Of a DNA stretch of 7,875 bases, positions 1 to 5,651 are shown piece after piece. The notes beneath the pieces were generated by a model that worked only from the letters and a program-made list of their open reading frames with translations, made no database searches and had not been told where the DNA came from. Both the position numbers and the translations under genes were made by a program. Every line of letters starts with the position of its first letter. The first letter of the stretch is position 1. Source of the DNA: Candidatus Cardinium hertigii (GTDB lineage: Bacteria; Bacteroidota; Bacteroidia; Cytophagales_A; Amoebophilaceae); NCBI RefSeq assembly GCF_003788695.1, contig NZ_RARA01000008.1, positions 545 through 8,419 of the forward strand, written 5' to 3'.

Positions 1-2
1 AA

Positions 3-1127
3 AAAAATAAACAGAGGGAGGGGTATAAGCGAAAAATAAATTCGTTAAACGATTTCGAGTCATTTCGGGAAAAAAATACGAAAATAATACAAACCGCTAA
101 AGTAAAAGAGGATACGCAAGCAATTGTATTGTTACATGGATTAAGTAGGATTTCCTATGATTTTGAGACGATGAAAGCAGTTTTGCGACAAAAATTTCCA
201 CATGCTACCATAGTAGCACTAAAAAGTGTCAATAAAGATCTTAATAAAAAGGGTAATGTTTGGTACTCACCTCCCAGTGTAATGCTATCGATAAAAAAAC
301 AAGCGGAACTAGCTTATGAAGAAATTAAAACACTAATTGGCCGTGACAAGCATGTAGTTCTAGTAGGTCATAGCCAAGGGGGATTACGTGCTTTTACCCT
401 TATTAAAGAATATGGAGCTGTGTTAAAAAGAGAAGTTGGCATTACTATCGACCAATTGATAACTATAGGTACGCCCTGGAAAGGAGCGCCAGTAATGGAC
501 CATTTCAAAAATCCTAAGTGGGTTACAGAAAAATTAGATCAGGAAAAAAATATCTTAGAGAAAATACAGAAAGGCTACCGCCGGGATTTATTCAAACATA
601 TTTTTAAAAATTATGCTGGGATAGCAGAAAAAATGCCTAGCTTAGCCAAATATTTATATAATCATACCAACGGGTTCAAAAGGCGCAAAAAACACATGAG
701 TGGTGCTGATGATTTAAGCCCAAGTAGCGATTTTATAAGGTATGTTGCCTCAGGTATTAAAGAACTTGGCGTTCCTGTTACAGCCATTGCGGGCGTTTTG
801 AATTTCTCTGAATTTTTTCCATTGTCCTCCTCTGTTACAGCAGAGGACCTACTAAAACTTAATCATACTTATGCAGAACTTATTGGAGGTACTGAACATG
901 ATATGTTATTACCTGTTGATACACAACTGGCAGAAGGGTTAGATAAAAAAGATTTTGAATGTATAAAAATATATGAATCCTGTCATGGTAATAAGGTAGG
1001 TATTCCAGTAAAAAAGGATATCCCCGAATGCAATAATGAGCAAGTTATACAAAAAGTAGTAGCATGTATAGAAAAAACTTTTTACTCAACAACAGAAATA
1101 GAAAAAGATATAACAGAAAGGGAGTAG
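3..1127 (+). CDS. Alpha/beta hydrolase, lipase/esterase-like (5' partial)
   Basis: This is a serine hydrolase of the alpha/beta fold, probably acting on an ester or lipid; the substrate cannot be read from the sequence. Numbering residues from the TTG at 129, the nucleophile elbow GHSQGG is at 80-85 (Ser82), followed by a strand ending GTPWKG (114-119), typical of lipases. HDMLLPVDTQ (257-266) supplies the likely acid, Asp258, and His286 in SCHGNK is the likely base. The first strand with its HG oxyanion motif reads AIVLLHGL and begins before 129. The frame has no stop from position 3 onward and no ATG, GTG or TTG between 3 and 129. The TTG at 129 would cut this strand in half, so the true start most likely lies beyond the left edge; about 42 extra codons are visible. 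No signal peptide or membrane segment is visible in the part present. The gap to the next gene on the same strand is 121 bp. The family is secure; a role as a secreted effector would be speculation. Confidence 0.82.
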   Translation, partial: KNKQREGYKRKINSLNDFESFREKNTKIIQTAKVKEDTQAIVLLHGLSRISYDFETMKAVLRQKFPHATIVALKSVNKDLNKKGNVWYSPPSVMLSIKKQAELAYEEIKTLIGRDKHVVLVGHSQGGLRAFTLIKEYGAVLKREVGITIDQLITIGTPWKGAPVMDHFKNPKWVTEKLDQEKNILEKIQKGYRRDLFKHIFKNYAGIAEKMPSLAKYLYNHTNGFKRRKKHMSGADDLSPSSDFIRYVASGIKELGVPVTAIAGVLNFSEFFPLSSSVTAEDLLKLNHTYAELIGGTEHDMLLPVDTQLAEGLDKKDFECIKIYESCHGNKVGIPVKKDIPECNNEQVIQKVVACIEKTFYSTTEIEKDITERE

Positions 1128-1248
1128 AATCTGAATCTGATAGATACTGGTGTAAAATTTGTATAAAGTTCTCTGAGTTGGTAAGAACCAAGTATGGCCT
1201 TCTGTATGGTGTCAAATAAGATGCGTAACATCAGTTAAAAATAGAAAA

Positions 1249-2682
1249 TTGGAACATATAAAAAATAATTATCCTGTAATTCAAATAGATAAAATAGATC
1301 ATTCTAAAATTTTGCGTAATATTGGGGCAGTGTCCGATGCGCTTCAATTAGAGACCTATGTAGTAGGAGGGTTTGTACGTGATCTATTTTTAAAACGTAC
1401 TTGCAAAGATATTGATATTGTTTGCGTAGGGGATGGCATGCTGCTTGCGCAAGCTGTAGCAACCCATTTAGATAAAGGATTATCCGTCACCTTATTTAAA
1501 AATTTTGGTACGGCTATGTTACAGTGGAACGGATGGATTATTGAATTTGTAGGTACCAGGAAAGAATCCTATGCATCTTCTTCTCGTAATCCAACTGTAT
1601 CAAATGGTACGCTTGCTGATGACCAAATGCGTCGAGATTTTACCATTAATACAATGGCTATCTGTTTAAATAAGGAACATTACGGGTTATTATTAGATCC
1701 ATTTAATGGCCAACATGATTTAGCGGATGCGCTTATTAGAACGCCTTGTGCTCCTGAGCAAACTTTTTCTGATGATCCATTACGTATAATACGTGCTATA
1801 CGATTTGCTACACAGTTAAATTTTAGGATAGCAGTAGAAACATGGACTGCGTTAACTACGGTTCGTAACCGGTTAACAATTGTTTCTCAGGAACGAATTG
1901 CTGAAGAGTTGCATAAGATTATAGCTGCTAATAAGCCTTCTTATGGTTTTCAACTTTTGTTTGAAACCAAAATATTGGCGATAATATTGCCAGAGCTAGA
2001 AAAGCTATCAGGCAAAGAACAATGTGGTGTGCATACACATAAAGATAATTTATTGCATACGTTTGAAGTTTTAGATAATGTTGCTCAAAATTCGTCTAAA
2101 TTATGGCTCCGTTGGGCAGCTGTTTTTCATGATATTGCAAAACCATTAACCAAAAAATTTGATCCTATCCATGGTTTTTCTTTTCATGGTCACGAGGATT
2201 TAGGTGCCAAAATGCTTCCTAGAATATTTAGGAGGTTGCGTTTTCCTATCAGCAAAGAAGTATTGGGCTATGTACAAAAACTGGTTAGATTACATTTGCG
2301 GCCCATAGCATTGGCTAAAGCGGTTACTGATACGGCTATACGGCGACTTTTATATGAAGCTCAAGGTGATTTAGAGGATCTTTTTCTGTTATGTAGAGCT
2401 GATATTACTTCTAAAAATACAGCAAGGGTAGAGCAATATTTGGCTAATTTCGATAAAGTAGAAAAAAAGGTACTGGACGTAGAAGCACGCGATAAAATTA
2501 GAAATTTTCAACCCGTTATTACGGGCCAGGTCATTATGCAAGCATTTGCTCTTAAGCCCTCCCCAGCAGTGGGTTCTATTAAGGAGGCTATTAAAGAGGC
2601 TATATTAGAAGGTAAAATTAAGAATGAATATAAAGAGGCCTTTCAGTATATGTTAAGCATTGGCAAAGATTACCTATCTTAA
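1249..2682 (+). CDS. cca: CCA-adding tRNA nucleotidyltransferase with HD domain
   Basis: This class II nucleotidyltransferase adds or repairs the 3' CCA end of tRNAs in the cytoplasm, using CTP and ATP. The head domain has the signature GGFVRD (40-45) and the metal-binding DID (54-56). RRDFTINT follows at 128-135. The neck, with nucleotide-selecting residues, includes DPLRIIRAIRFA (176-187) and ERIAEEL (215-221). A C-terminal HD phosphohydrolase domain shows His270, FHDIAKP (293-299) and FHGHE (312-316). The tail SIKEAIKEAILEG (443-455) is the usual family ending. At 477 residues it is full length. No ATG gives this frame an N-terminus: the frame is open back to 1177 without ATG or GTG, so the TTG at 1249 is the best start. 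There is no Shine-Dalgarno, as expected in Bacteroidota. A related poly(A) polymerase is the alternative, but the HD domain and the DPLR neck favour CCA addition. It converges with the next gene across 34 bp. Confidence 0.88.
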   Translation: MEHIKNNYPVIQIDKIDHSKILRNIGAVSDALQLETYVVGGFVRDLFLKRTCKDIDIVCVGDGMLLAQAVATHLDKGLSVTLFKNFGTAMLQWNGWIIEFVGTRKESYASSSRNPTVSNGTLADDQMRRDFTINTMAICLNKEHYGLLLDPFNGQHDLADALIRTPCAPEQTFSDDPLRIIRAIRFATQLNFRIAVETWTALTTVRNRLTIVSQERIAEELHKIIAANKPSYGFQLLFETKILAIILPELEKLSGKEQCGVHTHKDNLLHTFEVLDNVAQNSSKLWLRWAAVFHDIAKPLTKKFDPIHGFSFHGHEDLGAKMLPRIFRRLRFPISKEVLGYVQKLVRLHLRPIALAKAVTDTAIRRLLYEAQGDLEDLFLLCRADITSKNTARVEQYLANFDKVEKKVLDVEARDKIRNFQPVITGQVIMQAFALKPSPAVGSIKEAIKEAILEGKIKNEYKEAFQYMLSIGKDYLS

Positions 2683-2721
2683 TGCCTCCATTGAACGCAT
2701 TATAGCTGGATGAGCATTAAG
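2678..2721. terminator. Inverted repeat across two convergent stop codons
   Basis: CTTAATGC (2678-2685) and GCATTAAG (2714-2721) form a perfect 8-bp inverted repeat. A shorter inner pairing, TCCA (2687-2690) with TGGA (2707-2710), could extend the stem across a small internal loop. The left arm contains the cca stop TAA (2680-2682) and the right arm contains the stop of the minus-strand gene (2717-2719). This position between converging genes suits a bidirectional terminator or an mRNA 3'-end structure. There is no T-run after either arm, so classical intrinsic termination is not shown. Confidence 0.35.
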
Positions 2722-3715
2722 GAGTAAATCCTGTTGCATTATCTATTTCTGAATAAACAGGAGATTCCCCAAGAAAAGCTCTATCTTTCACTATATCCAG
2801 ATCTACATTTCCAGTGATTCCTGGGATTTGCCCTTTATTAGAAAACTGCCAAATTTTCCAACCCACATTTATCCATGTTTCCGGCACTAAGGGAGCCTGT
2901 ACCCTCCAATGTGCTATCCATAGAAGATACTGAGAAAAATCATACTTTCTCCAGTTAACATCATTGGTCCAATAGTTAGGAGAAGCATAAATACCTAAAT
3001 GCTCATACGAGGTATTTTGTAAAATTTTTAGGAGCTCGTAAGTACCATCTGCCATTTGATCAGGAGTTGCTTCCTCATTAAATTTTTTTTCAACATCAAT
3101 CACTAAAACATCTGTATACGGATTAAAGCTAATTTTGCTTAATCTCTCTATAAGATTTTCCGCCTGCTCTTGTGCGGTATAGTTTGCTCTAAAATAATGA
3201 TATGCACCAGGCCTAATTCCTACTGCTTTTGCACCCTCCCAATTAGCTACAAATCTTTCATCTTTTACTATCCCAGATGTGGCCCTGATAGCGTGTTCAG
3301 GATGGCTAAACAATTGCCATAAATTTCTGGGTGCATTATATGTTTTAGTGCCATGATAGATTAAAAGAGGACAGATTAAGGGTAAACCATCTTTTTTTTG
3401 CTTATGCCGTTCGCATAATAAAAGTATGTACTTCCATAATCGCAAAGCTATCCAATGGTCTGGTGTAGCTTGCGCCTCAATTAATACATAAACAAATGCA
3501 GTATCCTGATTTTTGGTTTGCACAGAAAATACAAGATCACTTAATTTTCTCCTTAGATCCTCTTCTACAAAAGATTCTTTTTCTATAGTAATTTTTGTTA
3601 AATCTACTATAGCTTTAAAATCAGCTGGTAAATAGTATTCTAAAAACTCCTGTGCAGCTACTGGGTTGGTTAAAATTTTTTTGATTAACGCATCATGTTT
3701 TAGGTTACTGGTCAT
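2717..3715 (-). CDS. Chimera: Rpn-type nuclease N-half fused to GH25 muramidase C-half
   Basis: One uninterrupted 332-codon frame joins two unrelated families. Residues 1 to about 142 match the Rpn/PF04754 recombination-promoting nuclease ('putative transposase') family: HDALIKKIL (7-15), LSDLVF (58-63), LIEAQATPD (78-86, the E-x-Q of the PD-(D/E)XK core), LPLICPLLIYHGTK (111-124) and LWQLFSHPEHA (132-142). From about 143 the sequence is glycoside hydrolase family 25 lysozyme: IRATSG (143-148), NWEGAK (158-163), GAYHYFRA (170-177), LVIDVE (204-209, the D-x-E catalytic pair D207/E209), GIYASPNYW (241-249), KIWQFS (287-292) and GNVDLD (302-307). GH25 normally begins about 40-50 residues earlier with a strand carrying the first active-site Asp; that part is missing, as is the C-terminal part of the nuclease domain. 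No signal peptide is seen. The start is ATG at 3715 without a Shine-Dalgarno. Both halves appear truncated, which suggests a deletion fusion. Either domain may be inactive, but the open frame argues against old decay. Confidence 0.85.
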   Translation of the reverse strand: MTSNLKHDALIKKILTNPVAAQEFLEYYLPADFKAIVDLTKITIEKESFVEEDLRRKLSDLVFSVQTKNQDTAFVYVLIEAQATPDHWIALRLWKYILLLCERHKQKKDGLPLICPLLIYHGTKTYNAPRNLWQLFSHPEHAIRATSGIVKDERFVANWEGAKAVGIRPGAYHYFRANYTAQEQAENLIERLSKISFNPYTDVLVIDVEKKFNEEATPDQMADGTYELLKILQNTSYEHLGIYASPNYWTNDVNWRKYDFSQYLLWIAHWRVQAPLVPETWINVGWKIWQFSNKGQIPGITGNVDLDIVKDRAFLGESPVYSEIDNATGFTP

Positions 3716-3825
3716 AGCGGCTTACTATATTGAAGCATGATAGTGTCGGAATATATAAATTTGGTTGCTGCTACTAAAATATAAAAAGTAATTGCTGATG
3801 TTTTTCTAGTGTGTATCTGTTCACA

Positions 3826-3853
3826 TTTGTTACAACATAACACTGTTAACAAA
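3826..3853. repeat. Short inverted repeat
   Basis: TTTGTTA (3826-3832) and TAACAAA (3847-3853) form a 7-bp perfect inverted repeat with a 14-base loop. It lies about 110 bp upstream of the start at 3715, downstream of the possible gene remnant. In such AT-rich DNA it may be chance; an operator or a weak terminator for the decayed gene are alternatives. Confidence 0.25.
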
Positions 3854-3869
3854 GAGTAAAAATTATGAC

Positions 3870-4146
3870 TTACTTAAACAGATAAGTTAACAAAATTGCA
3901 GCCAAATAACCATGGACAATTCTATCACCATATTCTACTACAAATAGCTGTTCGCCTAAATTAATTAATAACACTTTAATAAAATTCCTATAATCAGATC
4001 TATTATATCAGCTCTATTTAAAACAGTTATACCATGGTGCAATGCCAAGCTACTATGTGGCCGAACTTGTGCTTTATAACCTGAAGCTGTTGCAAATTTT
4101 CTATTGTAACGGCCTCTATTTGGATAAAAATTAGGATTTTTAGGGT
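3870..4146 (-). pseudogene. Possible decayed protein gene, unidentified
   Basis: Two minus-strand pieces read like protein but are in different frames and lack a start. The upstream piece (4146-4027) includes IQIEAVTIENLQQLQVI (4075-4125), reminiscent of the first strand and helix of GNAT acetyltransferases. The downstream piece (4007-3870) includes NFIKVLLINLGEQLF and VVEYGDRIVHGYLAAI and ends in TAA at 3870-3872. The second piece could be read as the central strands of a GNAT protein or as a MaoC-like hotdog segment (the IVHG motif). Stops separate the pieces, so no intact product is possible. Assignment to a family rests on pattern memory alone and is weak. That this is gene debris rather than chance is also only moderately supported. 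Confidence 0.28.
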
Positions 4147-4165
4147 TTATGTTTTAAACTTGTTG

Positions 4166-4182
4166 TGCCCTAAAGCAGGGCA
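4166..4182. repeat. Small GC-containing hairpin in the gene-free region
   Basis: TGCCCT (4166-4171) and AGGGCA (4177-4182) form a 6-bp stem with a five-base loop AAAGC. It is one of the few GC-rich spots in the gap. Neither side is followed by a T-run, so it is listed as a structure and not as a terminator. Confidence 0.35.
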
Positions 4183-4249
4183 ATGCTTACATAAAGACAT
4201 GTAATTCGCAGTAAACTTTTAGGAGATGGTATGCTTAGGGTCATATATA

Positions 4250-4282
4250 AGCTAGTAGGGTAACCCGCAGCATGAACTAGCT
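4250..4282 (-). terminator. Possible 3'-end stem downstream of murA
   Basis: AGCTAGT (4250-4256) and ACTAGCT (4276-4282) form a 7-bp inverted repeat that starts 9 bases beyond the murA stop codon on the minus strand. Its loop contains a second small repeat, GGGTAACCC (4258-4266). The position fits the end of the helicase-DUF4290-murA transcript. What follows on the minus strand is TTATATATGA, not a true T-tract, so termination is only suggested. Confidence 0.3.
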
Positions 4283-4291
4283 GTGCTATTA

Positions 4292-5596
4292 TTAGGCTCT
4301 TTCAATGGATGCGCCTAAGGCGTTTAGGCGTTGATCGATCTGTTCATATCCTCTATCAATTTGATGAATATTTGCAATGGTGCTGGTTCCCTCTGCCGCT
4401 AGCGCCGCAATTAACAAGGTTATACCCGCTCGGATATCATTAGAACTCATACGGGTACCGCGTAGCCTATAGGCATTCCCTAAACCTACAACGTGTACCC
4501 TATGGGGATCACATAGTATCAAACGTGCGCCCATTTCAATTAAATGGTCCACAAAAAAGAGTCTGCTTTCAAACATTTTCTGATGGATTAAAATATGGCC
4601 ATGTGCATGCACAGCGGTGATAATAGCAATACTGATTAAATCAGCAGGAATACCTGGCCAAACAGCATCAGATAGACTTAACAAATTTCCATCTATTTCT
4701 TTTTGTATATGATAAGATGGTTGAAATGGAATATGTAATGAATTATCATCTTCTTCTAGCCTAATCCCTAACTTTCTAAAACAACTCCAGACAGGGGTAA
4801 ACAGGTTAATAGGAACATCTGTAATGGTTAGCGTTGATTTGGTGGCTGCAGCCAACCCGATAAAACTGCCAATTTCTAGCATATCTGGCAAAATGGTGTG
4901 CACGGTACCACTCAGATGTGCTACGCCCTCTATGGTTAATATATTTGAACCAATGCCTGTAATGGTAGCGCCCATAGCTACCAACATATGGCAAAGTTGC
5001 TGTACATGCGGTTCACACGCTGCAGGATAAATAATAGTTTTACCTTTGGCCATGCTGGCAGCCATCACTATATTAGCTGTCCCGGTTACAGATGGCTCTG
5101 GCATAAGTATATATGATCCTGATAATGTGGTGCATTTTGCTTTCCATGCCTCCTCATCGACATTATAACAAAAAGTGACACCTAACCGCTCTAGCCCTTC
5201 AAAGTGTGCATGTACCCCCCTACGGCCAATCCTATCTCCGCCAGGTTTAGGTACCGAAACCGATTTAAAACGAACCAAAAGGGGAGCTAATAACATGATC
5301 GATCCCCTAACTTTAGCATATTCCTGCCGAAATATTTCTGTAAGGGTAACATCTGTGTGAAGATGGGCGGCACAAAATTGATAACTTCCCTTACCCAATG
5401 GGACAATTTGAACACCCAGCAGCGTGAGTAATTGCATTACACTGTGTACATCTGTAATATCAGGTATATTGTTTATGGTAACAATTGCCTCTGTTAATAA
5501 GGTGGCACACATTACCTGCAATGCTTCATTTTTTGAACCCTTTGGCTTTATAGTACCAGATAATGGACGGCCTCCATGTACGATAAACTTATGCAT
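4292..5596 (-). CDS. murA: UDP-N-acetylglucosamine 1-carboxyvinyltransferase (MurA)
   Basis: MurA transfers enolpyruvate from PEP to UDP-GlcNAc in the cytoplasm, the first committed step of peptidoglycan synthesis. The 434-residue protein is full length (E. coli: 419). It carries GSKNEAL (20-26, with the PEP/UDP-contacting Lys22 and Asn23), the mobile loop PKPGGDRIGRR (116-126), WPGIPADLIS (313-322, containing the base Asp319), MFESRL (341-346) and DIRAG (387-391, Arg389 matching E. coli Arg397). In the loop the usual catalytic Cys (E. coli Cys115) is Asp121. Asp is common at this site in Bacteroidota and is known to make MurA insensitive to fosfomycin while keeping activity. The ATG at 5596 begins MHKFIVHGG, the normal family start, with no Shine-Dalgarno. 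It is last in a minus-strand cluster, 54 bp after the DUF4290 gene. By eye its base composition is richer in GC than the flanking genes. Confidence 0.96.
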   Translation of the reverse strand: MHKFIVHGGRPLSGTIKPKGSKNEALQVMCATLLTEAIVTINNIPDITDVHSVMQLLTLLGVQIVPLGKGSYQFCAAHLHTDVTLTEIFRQEYAKVRGSIMLLAPLLVRFKSVSVPKPGGDRIGRRGVHAHFEGLERLGVTFCYNVDEEAWKAKCTTLSGSYILMPEPSVTGTANIVMAASMAKGKTIIYPAACEPHVQQLCHMLVAMGATITGIGSNILTIEGVAHLSGTVHTILPDMLEIGSFIGLAAATKSTLTITDVPINLFTPVWSCFRKLGIRLEEDDNSLHIPFQPSYHIQKEIDGNLLSLSDAVWPGIPADLISIAIITAVHAHGHILIHQKMFESRLFFVDHLIEMGARLILCDPHRVHVVGLGNAYRLRGTRMSSNDIRAGITLLIAALAAEGTSTIANIHQIDRGYEQIDQRLNALGASIERA

Positions 5597-5625
5597 TTAC
5601 TGCTTAATTTTTATTTTTGTACGAT

Positions 5626-5650
5626 CAACGTGCTATACGTTGCGTAACGT
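5626..5650 (-). promoter_or_regulatory. Two mutually exclusive hairpins in the murA leader
   Basis: In the 54-bp gap between the DUF4290 gene and murA, CAACGT (5626-5631) pairs with ACGTTG (5637-5642) over a 5-base loop, while ACGTT (5637-5641) can instead pair with AACGT (5646-5650) over a 4-base loop. The middle segment is shared, so only one stem can form at a time. On the minus strand no T-run follows, so this is not a classical terminator. It might be an RNA processing or attenuation-like element, or a coincidence of a repeated ACGTT word. Confidence 0.3.
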
Positions 5651-5651
5651 T

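Larger units (their letters stand above)
3716..4291. other. 576-bp region without an intact gene
   Basis: This stretch lies between the start of the nuclease/muramidase gene and the 3' end of murA, both on the minus strand. No open frame of normal length or clear start exists on either strand. It holds two minus-strand protein-like fragments (3870-4007 and 4027-4146), several short inverted repeats (3826-3853, 4166-4182, 4250-4282) and two copies of the palindrome GTTAAC (3845-3850, 3886-3891). The promoter of the 3715 gene should lie in the first part, for example near TATATT at 3749-3754 read on the minus strand, but no convincing -35/-10 or Bacteroidota -33/-7 pair can be picked. No tRNA-like cloverleaf was seen. 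Confidence 0.6.

Noticed and set aside
129..131. TTG as start of the hydrolase gene
   Set aside because: It would break the first beta strand with the conserved HG motif, and the frame is open to the window edge.
1178..1191. TTGGT/ACCAA small hairpin before cca as a regulatory element
   Set aside because: A 5-bp stem with a 4-base loop is expected by chance in this much sequence, and nothing links it to the start site.
3845..3891. Two GTTAAC palindromes as an operator pair
   Set aside because: GTTAAC is a common word in AT-rich DNA. The two sites are 41 bp apart with no further similarity that would define an operator.
4046..4063. Minus-strand reading RPHSSL, identical to a motif near the C-terminus of IS3/IS481-type transposases
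   Set aside because: The surrounding residues in that frame (FATASGYKAQV before, ALHHGIT after) do not fit an integrase core. The same DNA in another frame gives a more protein-like segment. A six-residue match can occur by chance, so no mobile element is called.
4166..4182. Hairpin TGCCCT/AGGGCA as an intrinsic terminator
   Set aside because: Neither strand has a T-run after the stem and it is more than 100 bp from the murA stop.
4806..5360. Short open frames overlapping murA: 4824-5030 and 5175-5360 on the plus strand, 4806-4994 on the minus strand
   Set aside because: They lie inside the well-supported murA frame, have no recognisable motif and look like by-products of its composition.
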